NCBI GenBank assembly: GCA_028288085.1 | Contig: JAQBOK010000002.1 | Location: forward strand, 1-33,744 | Direction of reading: 5' to 3' | Origin: Mucilaginibacter sp. | GTDB taxonomy: Bacteria; Bacteroidota; Bacteroidia; Sphingobacteriales; Sphingobacteriaceae | Length of the DNA: 33,744 bases | Shown: piece by piece, positions 8,560-17,745 of the stretch | How the letters are laid out: every line of letters starts with the position of its first letter | Position numbering within the stretch: the first letter of the stretch is position 1 | The notes under the pieces: model-generated | What the model was told of the DNA's origin: nothing | The model's input: the letters and a program-made list of their open reading frames with translations, nothing else | Database searches by the model: none | Position numbers and translations under genes: made by a program

Positions 8560-10074
8560 TTACCAACCTGGATTTTGAGTGAGCTTATTATTAGTACTGA
8601 TCTCCCGTTGGGGTATCGGCCATAAATAATATTGCGCTTTCATGGTTACACCTTGTTCTGTAGGAGTTGATAGTGCATCACCAAATGTGTTGTGTATCAC
8701 ATCGTAAACCATGTGTGTGCGCTGGATATCGAAATATGCCTTATTTTCATAAGCAAGCTCATGATAGCGTTCCTTCCATATCGCTTCGCGAAACTGATCC
8801 GTGCTTAAGCCGCTAAGTGCGGGCAGCAATGCGCGCGCCCTGATCTTATTTACCTGATCATATGCGGCTTGCGTTGGGCCGCTAACTTCATTAGTGGCTT
8901 CGGCGTATATAAGCATCGCTTCTGGCAAACGCAGAAAGGTCCAGTTTTCGTCGCTTTGACCATTGCCTAATGCACTTTCTACATGGAAATATTTGTAAAG
9001 AGCATGCTCACCAAAAATAACTGTTTTGGTGGTATCACCGTATTGAGGGTAGCTGGAAAAATAGAACTGACGCTCTTTAACACGAAGATCTCCGGTTTCA
9101 TAACTATTAAAAAATTCATTAGTTGGTATCATAGCGCCTAAGTGATCGCCATATGCACCCACAGGCAAATTAAAGGGTATAGTAAGTTGGGGAATAGCAT
9201 TAGTAGCTACCCCTACCAGATATTGGCTTTGGAAAATCAACTCCCCCTGATTTTTATGCGCATTATCATGCAGAAATGCATAATTTGTAAAGAGCGTATA
9301 ATCAGGTATTACTTTTAGTGCTTCTGCTGACGCTAAAGCATAGTTAGCGGTTTTTTGTAAAGGATAACCTGCTGTAGTCAAATAAACACTTGCCAAAAGA
9401 GTTCTTACGGCGCCTAAAGATACTCGCCCGGTTTGGTCCGTTTCGGGAATGCCTGATGCTTCGGCTGCTTGCAGATCGCTTATGATCTGATCATAAACCT
9501 GTGTTTGCGGCGTCCGGTTTGGATAAAGATTTGGGCTTGTTATTGTAACCGGATCGGTAATTAATGGCACATCGCCATATAACCTTACTAAATGATAATA
9601 AAAGAATGCCCTTAGGAAGCGTGTTTCTCCTATTAGTCTGTTTTTAAGCTGAGCATCCATGCTTATACCAGGAATAACAGATAACGCAAGATTAGCATTT
9701 GCTATACTATTATAACAACTTTTCCAAACAGTTTCAAAACCGGGGTTAACAGGATCTGTACGTTCATGTATTACATTGCCATTGTTCACACTTTGCCCCA
9801 GGGAAGTTGTATGGCCTGCAAATAACTCAATCGTTATAAACGGGCTTTCGCCATATGCATCTCCATTTAAAAACATATAGAGGCCCGTATTGCCTGATGG
9901 ATTTCCATAAAGGCCATTAACAAAAGTTTGCGCCTGGGATGCGGTGGTAAAATAATTGCTTTTTACAAAGTTTGATTTGTCTTTTTCATCCAGGTATTTG
10001 TTGCAACTGGTTATGGTAATCGTCAGGACCAATAACAAATAACCGATCCTGTATTTTTTAAAATTAAATTTCAT
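8560..10074 (-). CDS. SusD/RagB-family outer-membrane glycan-binding lipoprotein
   Basis: 504 aa. A lipoprotein signal ends at ITSC (Cys24), followed by NKYLDEKDKSNFV as in many SusD proteins. The N-terminal SusD-like region (about 40-230, with ETRFLRAFFYYHLVRLYGDVPL, here quoted as its core RAFFYYHLVRLYGDVPL) builds the TPR scaffold, and the C-terminal RagB domain (about 300-504) ends FDIQRT...YLWPIPQREI. SusD caps the SusC barrel and binds oligosaccharide for import. It lies 21 bp after susC, clearly in one operon. The ligand is presumably a mannose-containing glycan, judged only from the GH92 neighbour. Confidence 0.95.
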   Translation of the reverse strand: MKFNFKKYRIGYLLLVLTITITSCNKYLDEKDKSNFVKSNYFTTASQAQTFVNGLYGNPSGNTGLYMFLNGDAYGESPFITIELFAGHTTSLGQSVNNGNVIHERTDPVNPGFETVWKSCYNSIANANLALSVIPGISMDAQLKNRLIGETRFLRAFFYYHLVRLYGDVPLITDPVTITSPNLYPNRTPQTQVYDQIISDLQAAEASGIPETDQTGRVSLGAVRTLLASVYLTTAGYPLQKTANYALASAEALKVIPDYTLFTNYAFLHDNAHKNQGELIFQSQYLVGVATNAIPQLTIPFNLPVGAYGDHLGAMIPTNEFFNSYETGDLRVKERQFYFSSYPQYGDTTKTVIFGEHALYKYFHVESALGNGQSDENWTFLRLPEAMLIYAEATNEVSGPTQAAYDQVNKIRARALLPALSGLSTDQFREAIWKERYHELAYENKAYFDIQRTHMVYDVIHNTFGDALSTPTEQGVTMKAQYYLWPIPQREISTNNKLTQNPGW

Positions 10075-10095
10075 GATACTGTGTTTAAATTTTAA

Positions 10096-13000
10096 TTAAA
10101 AACTAGCATTAACTCCAAGCAGGAAGGTTCTTGGTTTTGGATAATCATAGAACTGTATCCCCTGGGTAAAATTACTTGAGCCGTTATAAGTAGAAGTCTC
10201 TGGATCGTAACCTGTGTATTTGGTTATGAGGAATAGGTTTTGAGCCTGAACATATACTCTTAAACGACTAAGTGCAATTTTATTAATCACTTTTGTTGGG
10301 AACGTATAACCCAGTGTTACCGTTTTGCCACGAATAAATGATCCGTTTTCCACCTTGGTTGAATAGATCTCCGTTTGATAACGTACATAAGCCGGTCTGT
10401 CTTCTGCTATACTGGTGTTTTGGTTTTCAGGTGTCCAGGCATTTAGTACTGTAGCATAACTGTTAGCCTGTCCGGTACGGTCCTGGCCCGAGTGCCTGGT
10501 TAGGTTCATTATTTGGTTACCATAATCAAACTGCAATTCCACACCCAGATCAAAGTTTTTATAATGGAAAGTATTCAGCAATGTTCCATAACCATCCGGA
10601 ATTGATTTACCTAAAACGGTTTTATCATCCGCGGTGATCTTACCATCGCCATTTTTATCCCATATCTTTAAGTCACCGGGTAACAGGCCATATTTGGCAG
10701 CTTCGTTAGCTTCAGCTGTACCCCATGTACCCAAAACTTTGTAACCCCAGAAAGTACCAGCTGGCAGCCCTACCCTCATCAGGTTAAATTGGGAAAGGAA
10801 AGTAGGGTCGAGAAAGATATCATCATTAGAAGCACCCAGGCTTAATATCTTATTCTTTAAGAACGAAATGTTAAAGCTGGTGTTCCACGTGAAATCGCCT
10901 GATTTTATATTAACTGTATTTAAAGATAACTCAATACCCTTATTTTCAAGTTTGCCTATGTTTTCATAAACAGAACTAAATCCACTTGTTTGTGGCAAAG
11001 GCGCATTGAGTAATAAATGCTGTGTTTTCTTTAAAAAAGCGTCAGCTTCTAAATTGATCCTGTTATTGAACAAGCCGAAAGACAAACCAAAATCTAACTC
11101 CGCAGTTTTTTCCCATGCTAACTGATCATTGCCAATACTTGTTAATGTAGTTCCTATGGCCTGGCTGCCACCAAAAACATAATTGGTTGTATTTATATTA
11201 GCAGGTGAGCGGTATTCACCAATTTCAGAATTACCTGTTAAGCCATAAGTCAACCTGAATTTAAGATCAGACAGCGTTTTATTATCTTTCAGGAAATCCT
11301 CCTCAGAGGCCCGCCATGCAATAGCCGCTGAAGGGAAAAATCCATTTTTAACACTTGTCCCAAAGCGCGACGAGCCATCTTCGCGGCCGGTTATCGTTAA
11401 CAGGTACTTATCTTTATAGCTATAATTTGCTCTGCCAAAGAAAGACCGCATTTGCCAGGCGTCATAATTTGAAGTTGGTATACCAGGTATCTGGCCTCCG
11501 CCAAGATTATAGTATTCATAATAGTTATCGGAAAGATCCTGAGAAGAACCATAAGAGCTTAATTGTGCAAAGTTTTGAAGCTCGACACCTGCCACTACAT
11601 TTATTGAATGAACCTTGTTAAATATTTTGTTATAGGTTAAATGATTTTCCCATTGCCAAAAAGTATTATTCCATTGGTTTATGGAAGCAGAGCTATAGGT
11701 TTGGTTAGCTGTTGATCCGCCAACCAGCCCGCTTTGAAAATGGGGTTGGGTATTACTTGAAATGGTAGTTCCTACGGTACTGCGTAAATCAAGACCTGGA
11801 AAAAAAGTTATGTTGACATAACCATTGCCGCTGAAAACACGGTTAAAAGTTAAAGATTTGATTTCCTCGGCTTGTGCAACCGGATTATCTCCGCCCTCCA
11901 TATTTGGATAATCTGTTCTTTTACCGTAAGTTCCATCGGGGTATTTTATTGGGATTATTGATGGCATTTCAACAAGCATGCGCGGGATATTATTGCCACC
12001 TGTGCCATCATCTGCAGTGCGTGTTTCACGGTAATCATAGTTGAGGGTAGCGCCTATTTTTAGCCATTTTTTTACCTGGTTGTCAATTGTAAGGCGTCCG
12101 TTATACCGTTTTTGATAACTATTTAATATAATTCCTTCGTCATCGCCATAGTTTAAAAATAACCCGTAGTTTAAGTCATCTGTTCCTCCGGTAAATGAAA
12201 GATTGTGATTCTGACTGTAAGCTGTACGTGTTGTTGCTTTTTGCCAATCTACATCATATAGCGGATTTAAATTAGCATCAAATAATTTACCAATCAATGC
12301 TGTTCTGATAACCTTTGGGTCATCAACGGCATATTTGCCTGCAGCCCAGCCTACCGGGTCGTATTTTTTGATGTTGGCATAGGATTGATCTTCAACCGCT
12401 AAAAATTCTTTGGCATTAAGTACCTTAAGCTCTTTGGCCATTACACTTATGCTTCCGTAAGAATCATAGCTAACTGAACCACCTTTTTTGCCTCTTTTGG
12501 TAGTTACCAATATTACCCCATTTGCACCACGGGTACCATAAATTGCGGTTGAGGATGCATCTTTTAGAACATCAATGGAGGCTACGTCATTTGGATTTAT
12601 GGAGCTTCCGCCTTCTGTCCAAACAACACCATCTACTACATATAGCGGATCGGTACTGGTATTAATAGAACTGTATCCACGTATCCTTATCTTGGTTTCG
12701 CCACCCGGCGCTCCTGAATTTGTAGAAACATTTACACCAGCAATTTTACCCGCCAGTTCTTCTTCAAGGTTAATAGCGGGGCGTTCCTGTAGTTGCTTAT
12801 CACTTACACTACCAACGGCGCCTGTTAAGTCAACCCTTTTTTGTGTTCCGTAACCAACAACAACAACTTCATTAAGTGTAGTATGGGTTTCACTTAATTG
12901 CACATTTATCTGTGGCCGATTACCTATGGCAACTTCCTGTGCATTGTAACCAATATAGCTGAATACCAGGGTTGCATCTCCATCAACCTCATTCAGCGTA

Positions 13001-13497
13001 TATTTACCATTAACGTCTGTAACTGTACCTGCATTTCCGTTTTTTACTTTAATTGATACTCCAGGCAGGGGCAGTCCTTTTTCATCCGTCACGGTACCCT
13101 GTACCTTGATGGTGGCGACCTCTGCTTTCTCCGTAGTTTCGTTTTTTGCTTTTATGACTATTGTTTGCTGGAAAATTTTATAAGTTAAGGGCTGGCCTCT
13201 AAAGCATTGATTGAGCGCCTCTTCAACAGTTGCATTAGCAACATCAATATCTACTTTGTTAGTTTTAGCTACAGCATCTTCGTCATACAGATAACTGTAT
13301 CCGCTTTGTTTTTTAATCAGCTTTAATATTTTCCCAACCGATGTATGAGTTTGGTGAATGTTTATGTTCTGACTGTAAGTTTTGGCGCTAACATTAGCAA
13401 GGGCCACAATTATAAAAACAGCAGTTAGCTTCATAGCTAATAGAATTTTGAATAGGTGATGCCTACTAATTGGCACGACCTTACAATTAAATTTCAT
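10096..13497 (-). CDS. SusC/RagA TonB-dependent transporter with STN signalling domain
   Basis: 1133 aa. Domains in order: signal peptide (to about 40); STN domain (about 47-115, VGKILKLIKKQSGYSYLYDE and VEEALNQCF); carboxypeptidase-regulatory-like beta domain (about 130-205, GTVTDEKGLPLPGVSI); a TonB-box region ending VVVGYGTQKR; plug domain with the family signature YGTRGANGVI (about 323); 22-strand barrel ending LLGVNASF. The STN domain marks it as a transducer as well as a transporter: on substrate binding it touches FecR in the periplasm, which fits the ECF sigma/FecR pair just upstream. It imports oligosaccharide with SusD across the outer membrane. The 291-bp gap above it contains hairpins and probably the sigma-dependent promoter. 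Confidence 0.96.
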   Translation of the reverse strand: MKFNCKVVPISRHHLFKILLAMKLTAVFIIVALANVSAKTYSQNINIHQTHTSVGKILKLIKKQSGYSYLYDEDAVAKTNKVDIDVANATVEEALNQCFRGQPLTYKIFQQTIVIKAKNETTEKAEVATIKVQGTVTDEKGLPLPGVSIKVKNGNAGTVTDVNGKYTLNEVDGDATLVFSYIGYNAQEVAIGNRPQINVQLSETHTTLNEVVVVGYGTQKRVDLTGAVGSVSDKQLQERPAINLEEELAGKIAGVNVSTNSGAPGGETKIRIRGYSSINTSTDPLYVVDGVVWTEGGSSINPNDVASIDVLKDASSTAIYGTRGANGVILVTTKRGKKGGSVSYDSYGSISVMAKELKVLNAKEFLAVEDQSYANIKKYDPVGWAAGKYAVDDPKVIRTALIGKLFDANLNPLYDVDWQKATTRTAYSQNHNLSFTGGTDDLNYGLFLNYGDDEGIILNSYQKRYNGRLTIDNQVKKWLKIGATLNYDYRETRTADDGTGGNNIPRMLVEMPSIIPIKYPDGTYGKRTDYPNMEGGDNPVAQAEEIKSLTFNRVFSGNGYVNITFFPGLDLRSTVGTTISSNTQPHFQSGLVGGSTANQTYSSASINQWNNTFWQWENHLTYNKIFNKVHSINVVAGVELQNFAQLSSYGSSQDLSDNYYEYYNLGGGQIPGIPTSNYDAWQMRSFFGRANYSYKDKYLLTITGREDGSSRFGTSVKNGFFPSAAIAWRASEEDFLKDNKTLSDLKFRLTYGLTGNSEIGEYRSPANINTTNYVFGGSQAIGTTLTSIGNDQLAWEKTAELDFGLSFGLFNNRINLEADAFLKKTQHLLLNAPLPQTSGFSSVYENIGKLENKGIELSLNTVNIKSGDFTWNTSFNISFLKNKILSLGASNDDIFLDPTFLSQFNLMRVGLPAGTFWGYKVLGTWGTAEANEAAKYGLLPGDLKIWDKNGDGKITADDKTVLGKSIPDGYGTLLNTFHYKNFDLGVELQFDYGNQIMNLTRHSGQDRTGQANSYATVLNAWTPENQNTSIAEDRPAYVRYQTEIYSTKVENGSFIRGKTVTLGYTFPTKVINKIALSRLRVYVQAQNLFLITKYTGYDPETSTYNGSSNFTQGIQFYDYPKPRTFLLGVNASF

Positions 13498-13510
13498 AGT
13501 TTTGTAATGT

Positions 13511-13605
13511 TTGGGTTTAAAACTTGGTTTCCAATTTCGCGATTGTAAGATGAAGGGTAACCCAGATATCCACCGGGAAAGCGCTGCAACGCTTCCCGGC
13601 TTTTT
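13511..13605 (+). ncRNA. Candidate antisense small RNA over the susC leader
   Basis: A -7-like box TAGTTTTG (13497-13504, matching TAnnTTTG) points right, away from susC. About 70 nt later a GC-rich hairpin (13573-13599) ends in CTTTTT on this strand only. Together they would make an RNA of about 95 nt complementary to the susC mRNA leader. No -33 TTTG sits at ideal spacing (a TTG at 13470-13472 is 24 bp away). The arrangement recalls the cis-antisense RNAs, such as DonS of Bacteroides fragilis, that repress ECF/anti-sigma-controlled PULs. Inferred, not proven. Confidence 0.3.
13573..13604 (+). terminator. Hairpin with T-run, rightward orientation
   Basis: Arms CCGGGAAAGCG (13573-13583) and CGCTTCCCGG (13590-13599) pair with one bulged A, then CTTTTT follows on the plus strand. 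On the minus strand no U-run follows, so for the susC transcript it would be only a leader stem. No plus-strand gene ends here, which is why an antisense RNA is suspected. Confidence 0.6.
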
Positions 13606-13728
13606 ATCTGATTTTATCTTTCAATAAAATTCAACTTGATTTCAGGGAGCTCTAAGTATTGCTTTTTTCATGATCTGTTTTTTTAAGTTAAACAATTGGT
13701 TATTGCTTTGCCTGCAATATTGTTAATT

Positions 13729-13751
13729 CACCGGGCAGGCAAAACCCGGTG
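13729..13751 (-). terminator. Hairpin below the fecR gene
   Basis: Arms CACCGGG (13729-13735) and CCCGGTG (13745-13751) enclose a 9-nt loop, 38 bp after the FecR stop. No U-run follows on the minus strand, so it is a weak terminator or an mRNA-end stabiliser for the sigma/FecR transcript. Confidence 0.35.
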
Positions 13752-13788
13752 GTTATCTGTTTTTCAATAGTTTACCCAGGTATAGATT

Positions 13789-14964
13789 TCAAGAAGCGAC
13801 TATTATAGTCTGGCCGTCTATTTTAAAATCAATACCTGTATATTTTAGCATTTTTAATAATTCAGAAAGATTTACATTGCGTGAAATACTTCCCGTAAAG
13901 TGCCTTTGCGAAACATTTCCTTCATATTTAACTGTAACATTATACCACCTTGCCAATTGGCGCATAATAAAGGGTATTTCTGCTTTTTCAAATTGAAAGC
14001 TGCCATTCTTCCATGCAAGAATGCTTTCTATATCAGCTGTATTTATGCCGATCTTGTCTGATCCGTTATTAGAAATGTTTGCCTGTTGTTCTGGTTTAAG
14101 AATAGCGACGTTTTTTCCTGCCGAAATCTTTACACTTCCTTCAACTAAGGTGGTTTTGATCATGCCTTCATCGGTGTATGCATTTATGTTGAAGTGCGTG
14201 CCTAAAACTTCTACAGTTTGTTTACCCGCCATAACCTTAAATGGAAGAAGTTTGTTTTTAGTGATTTCAAAATATACTTCACCCGTTATAATAACCTTTC
14301 GTTCTGTTTTTGAAAAAATAGTGGGAAAGGTGATGGATGAGGCCGCATTTAACCAAACCTTGCTACCATCACTCAGCACCACTTGGAATTGCCCACCCTT
14401 GGGTGTTGAGATGGTGTTGTATATTTCAGATGAGCCTGTAGTTTGGGCCGGTGAGGCCTCGTAAACTATTTGGTCATCTTTAACTTTATTAAGCAATGTT
14501 TGGCCCTGGTTGGCCAATACTCCTTTTTTAACATCGTTTAAAATTATTTTTTTACCATTAGAAAGTGTTAAGAGGGCTTTGTTGCCACCTGGAGAAACGT
14601 CATTTTTTATTTGTGCTTTTTGATGGGTTACCAGAAGCGATTTGACTTTTTTATTTCTTAAATAGAAATATATGCAAGGTATTGATAACGATAATATACA
14701 TGCAGCGGCTATGGAGATCCATCGAATATGCCCGATTTTATTTATTGGGCTATTGTTATATTTAATAGCCTGATTTATCTTATGTAATATTCTTGCTTTA
14801 TGGTTTTTTTCACTCTCAACAAATGCGGCTGGAATGTCCACTGGTGCATCCTGGTTTGAATTGTACCACTTGGCAAACTCTTCCCGTTCAGCAGATGTAA
14901 TAGTTTTGTTCAGCCATTTTTTAGCTAACTCCTGGTACCTGTCCTGTGCATCTTTGCCTATCAT
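13789..14964 (-). CDS. FecR-family anti-sigma factor
   Basis: 391 aa. A cytoplasmic N-terminal sigma-binding region (about 1-80, ELAKKWLNKTITSAEREEF) is followed by one membrane segment (about 82-102, WISIAAACILSLSIPCIYFY), a periplasmic FecR domain (about 185-290, TPKGGQFQVVLSDGSKVWLN, then VLGTHFNINAY) and a C-terminal DUF4974 domain (about 320-390, FEKAEIPFIMRQLARWYNV). It holds the ECF sigma factor inactive until the STN domain of SusC signals. DUF4974 resembles the STN fold and is its likely docking partner. It lies between the sigma gene (86 bp upstream) and susC (291 bp downstream), the standard order. Confidence 0.93.
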   Translation of the reverse strand: MIGKDAQDRYQELAKKWLNKTITSAEREEFAKWYNSNQDAPVDIPAAFVESEKNHKARILHKINQAIKYNNSPINKIGHIRWISIAAACILSLSIPCIYFYLRNKKVKSLLVTHQKAQIKNDVSPGGNKALLTLSNGKKIILNDVKKGVLANQGQTLLNKVKDDQIVYEASPAQTTGSSEIYNTISTPKGGQFQVVLSDGSKVWLNAASSITFPTIFSKTERKVIITGEVYFEITKNKLLPFKVMAGKQTVEVLGTHFNINAYTDEGMIKTTLVEGSVKISAGKNVAILKPEQQANISNNGSDKIGINTADIESILAWKNGSFQFEKAEIPFIMRQLARWYNVTVKYEGNVSQRHFTGSISRNVNLSELLKMLKYTGIDFKIDGQTIIVAS

Positions 14965-15050
14965 TCAGCGTGCTTTTGTATGTAAGTCCGCTGGATGAAG
15001 TAAATCCCTTAGTGTAATTCAAATTATTTTATTTATCACGGTATTCCGTT

Positions 15051-15608
15051 CTATAATAAGATTTGACTTAGCCTTGTACGCAATATCTTTAAAGCCTTAC
15101 CTAAATGTGCCTCGACAGTTTTTTCGGAGATGCCCATTTTAACTGCAATTTTTTTCTGTGAAAGCCCTGACTCGCGACTTAATCTATATGCTAAACGGCA
15201 CTTTTCAGGCAAATCAGCAACAAACTCCATTAGTCGACCTCTTAGCTCTTCAAATTCGAGCCATTGCTCTGTTGAATTATCAACAATATTTGTGGTGCCC
15301 CTTGTGAAATCTGAATATTTTTGCTGGTTGTACCGCTTATCTAAAATTTTAATTACGCGATACTTAACCGATACTGCAAGGTAGGAGCTTAGTGTATCGA
15401 TTACACATAAATCGTCCCGTCTTTTCCATAGCGAAACAAATATGTCCTGTACAATTTCTTCTGCCTCATTCAAGTCATTTATTTTATTAGTTGCCACCGA
15501 GAATAGCTTTTTCCAATACCGGTTGTATATCTCCGTAAAAGCATGTCCATCTCCTGAGGATAAAAGGGCAGTTAATTCTTTATCATTAAGAATATTATAG
15601 TTGGACAT
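15051..15608 (-). CDS. ECF RNA polymerase sigma factor of the PUL
   Basis: 185 aa from the ATG at 15608 (MSNYNILND). A TTG 15 bp upstream is in frame but a poorer start. Region 2 covers about residues 15-85 (AFTEIYNRYWKKLFSVA, then EAEEIVQDIFVSLWKRRDDL), and region 4 with its helix-turn-helix about 120-175 (LSQKKIAVKMGISEKTVEAH). It is of the short FecI/SigW-like Bacteroidota type and should transcribe the susC operon once FecR releases it. The leader is about 110 nt if the -7 box at 15728-15735 is used. Confidence 0.93.
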   Translation of the reverse strand: MSNYNILNDKELTALLSSGDGHAFTEIYNRYWKKLFSVATNKINDLNEAEEIVQDIFVSLWKRRDDLCVIDTLSSYLAVSVKYRVIKILDKRYNQQKYSDFTRGTTNIVDNSTEQWLEFEELRGRLMEFVADLPEKCRLAYRLSRESGLSQKKIAVKMGISEKTVEAHLGKALKILRTRLSQILL

Positions 15609-15727
15609 ATTAAAAATAAGCAATAAAATATTATTAAATACCTACAGATAAAAGCAAGAAAATGGGGTGAGCCCAATAAAGCTCATTACATTTAAAATTT
15701 TTCACCGGGTAGATTGGTTTAAAGATT

Positions 15728-15735
15728 CAAATGTA
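15728..15735 (-). promoter_or_regulatory. Possible -7 box for the sigma/FecR transcript
   Basis: It reads TACATTTG on the minus strand, an exact TAnnTTTG match, about 120 nt above the sigma ATG. No TTTG lies at the expected -33 spacing, so support is limited. Confidence 0.3.
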
Positions 15736-15769
15736 ATGCTTATGGATTAAAAAATATAATGCTTATAAA

Positions 15770-16792
15770 TTAAAATAGGGAAGGGTTGCCGCCTAATCTA
15801 AGTTTGCCTAAATGTTTGTACGCATTGTCGGTTGCTTCTCTTCCGCGTGCGGTGCGCATCAAAAAGCCTTCCTGTATTAAAAATGGTTCGTACACTTCTT
15901 CAATGGTTCCCTCATCTTCGCCCACGGCGGTTGCAATGGTTTTTAATCCAACAGGGCCGCCCTTGAACTTCTCTATAATAGTGCGTAATATCCTGTTGTC
16001 CATTTCGTCCAACCCATGCTGATCTACATTGAGTGCATTGAGTGCATAATTTGCAATGGCAATATCAATAGTGCCATCTCCCTTAATTTGTGCAAAATCA
16101 CGTGTTCGGCGTAGTAAGGCGTTGGCAATGCGGGGCGTTCCGCGGCTCCTGCGGGCAATTTCATAGGCGCCCTCATCACTGATGGGTGTTTTTAATATTG
16201 ATGCAGAACGCAGCACAATGGTGGTTAGCAGTTTGGCATCATAATACTCCAGTCTTGAATTAATACCAAAACGTGCACGCAAAGGAGCGGTAAGCAAACC
16301 TGAACGGGTGGTAGCGCCCACCAGTGTGAACGGGTTCAATGATAATTGTACCGAACGGGCGTTTGGCCCTGTCTCCAGCATGATATCGATTTTAAAATCT
16401 TCCATTGCCGAGTACAGGTATTCCTCTACCAGTGGGCTAAGACGGTGTATCTCGTCAATAAATAAGATGTCGCCAGTTTCAAGATTGGTTAACAAGCCGG
16501 CCAGATCGCCGGGTTTATCTAAAACAGGGCCTGAAGTGATCTTGATGCCAACCCCCATTTCATTAGCGATGATATACGAAAGCGTGGTTTTCCCCAATCC
16601 GGGAGGCCCGTGAAGTAACACATGGTCCAGCGCTTCGCCGCGCTGACGGGCAGCCTGTACAAATACCCTTAAATTGGCTAATATTTTATGCTGACCTGTA
16701 AAATCTTCAAAAACCTGCGGACGTAATACTTTTTCAATGTCGCGTTCGGCAGGAGACAGGCGTTCACCGTCGGGATCAAGATGCTCATTCAT
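15770..16792 (-). CDS. ruvB: Holliday junction DNA helicase RuvB
   Basis: 340 aa from the ATG at 16792 ([12 protein letters not shown]); an in-frame TTG two codons earlier is less likely. AAA+ motor that drives branch migration of Holliday junctions with RuvA. Walker A is [10 protein letters not shown], Walker B is [10 protein letters not shown], sensor 1 is GATTRSG with arginine finger RARFG, and the C-terminal winged helix has [17 protein letters not shown]. Length and every motif are standard. It lies 91 bp after the glycosyltransferase gene and may share its transcript. ruvA and ruvC are not in the window. Confidence 0.98.
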   Translation of the reverse strand: MNEHLDPDGERLSPAERDIEKVLRPQVFEDFTGQHKILANLRVFVQAARQRGEALDHVLLHGPPGLGKTTLSYIIANEMGVGIKITSGPVLDKPGDLAGLLTNLETGDILFIDEIHRLSPLVEEYLYSAMEDFKIDIMLETGPNARSVQLSLNPFTLVGATTRSGLLTAPLRARFGINSRLEYYDAKLLTTIVLRSASILKTPISDEGAYEIARRSRGTPRIANALLRRTRDFAQIKGDGTIDIAIANYALNALNVDQHGLDEMDNRILRTIIEKFKGGPVGLKTIATAVGEDEGTIEEVYEPFLIQEGFLMRTARGREATDNAYKHLGKLRLGGNPSLF

Positions 16793-16883
16793 TGCCAACG
16801 AAATTAGTATTTTTTTAGGTTAAAGCTAAAAGGTGAAAGGCAAAAGGTTTAAATTATTTTGACTTCTCTCGTAATCCTTTCAC

Positions 16884-17615
16884 TTATCCTTCGGGATACT
16901 TTCTAAAAATACTATTGATCTTCATCTGGATAACACCAAAGATCGCTTCGCGGAAAATACTGGTTGACATTTTTGATGTGCCTTCGGTACGGTCTGTAAA
17001 GATAATGGGGACCTCCACAAGGTTAAACCCATGCTTTATGGTAGTATATTTCATCTCGATCTGAAAAGCATATCCCACAAATTTTATCTTATCCAATTCT
17101 AATGTTTCCAGCACATTGCGTTTGTAACACATAAATCCCGCTGTAGAATCCTGAACATTTATACCGGTTATAAAACGTACATAAACTGAGGCGAAATAAC
17201 TCATCAGTACGCGGCTCATAGGCCAGTTAACTACATTTACCCCTTTTATATACCGCGAACCTATGGTCGCATCGGCTCCGTCAATACATGCCTGGCGTAA
17301 CTTGAGCAAATCGTCAGGGTTATGCGAAAAATCGGCATCCATCTCAAATATATAATCATATTTCCGCGTAATCGCCCATTTGAAACCATGTATGTAAGCA
17401 GTGCCCAAGCCTTGTTTACCTGCGCGCTCTTCAATAAAAAGGCGCTCTGCAAATTCCTTTTGCAGCTGTTTAACAACAATGGGGGTGCCATCGGGCGAAC
17501 CATCATCAATGATCAGTACATGAAAATCATGAGGCAGCGAGAATACTTTGCGGATTATCCGTTCAATATTTTCTATCTCATTATAGGTTGGTATAATTAC
17601 TATGCTATCGGGCAC
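16884..17615 (-). CDS. GT2 polyprenol-phosphate mannosyltransferase (DPM1-like)
   Basis: 243 aa, full length for the family. It should transfer a sugar (mannose or glucose) from a nucleotide sugar to polyprenol phosphate on the cytoplasmic face. The fold starts IIPTYNEIENI; metal and nucleotide binding residues are in IIDDGSPDGT and the DxD-type EMDADFSHNPDDL; GSRYIKGVNVVNWP follows. No C-terminal membrane helices are present, as in soluble Dpm1. The start must be GTG at 17615: a stop (TGA) lies two codons upstream, and the residues after GTG (PDSIVIIPTYNE) match the family N-terminus. It could feed protein O-mannosylation or envelope glycan synthesis. Confidence 0.93.
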   Translation of the reverse strand: MPDSIVIIPTYNEIENIERIIRKVFSLPHDFHVLIIDDGSPDGTPIVVKQLQKEFAERLFIEERAGKQGLGTAYIHGFKWAITRKYDYIFEMDADFSHNPDDLLKLRQACIDGADATIGSRYIKGVNVVNWPMSRVLMSYFASVYVRFITGINVQDSTAGFMCYKRNVLETLELDKIKFVGYAFQIEMKYTTIKHGFNLVEVPIIFTDRTEGTSKMSTSIFREAIFGVIQMKINSIFRKYPEG

Positions 17616-17684
17616 TTGTCAAAGGTGATTTGAATTTTTAATATAAAGCCGGTGGGCAAAAATAGGCGATTTTATGATGTATAA

Positions 17685-17724
17685 AAATAAAAAAAAGCAG
17701 GATGGCGACCATAACTACCCTGCT
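17685..17724 (-). terminator. Terminator of the POT transporter gene
   Basis: On the minus strand the outer stem AGCAGG/CCTGCT (17719-17724 with 17696-17701) and inner stem ATGG/CCAT are followed by seven T, an A and more T. It lies 22 bp after the transporter stop and reads as a rho-independent terminator with an internal bulge. Confidence 0.65.
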
Positions 17725-17745
17725 CTATGTAATAATCTTATCTAT

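Noticed and set aside
16802..16850. Short repeats AAAGGTGAAAGGCAAAAGG above ruvB as a regulatory site
   Set aside because: Purine-rich but irregular, with no symmetry or recurrence elsewhere in the window.
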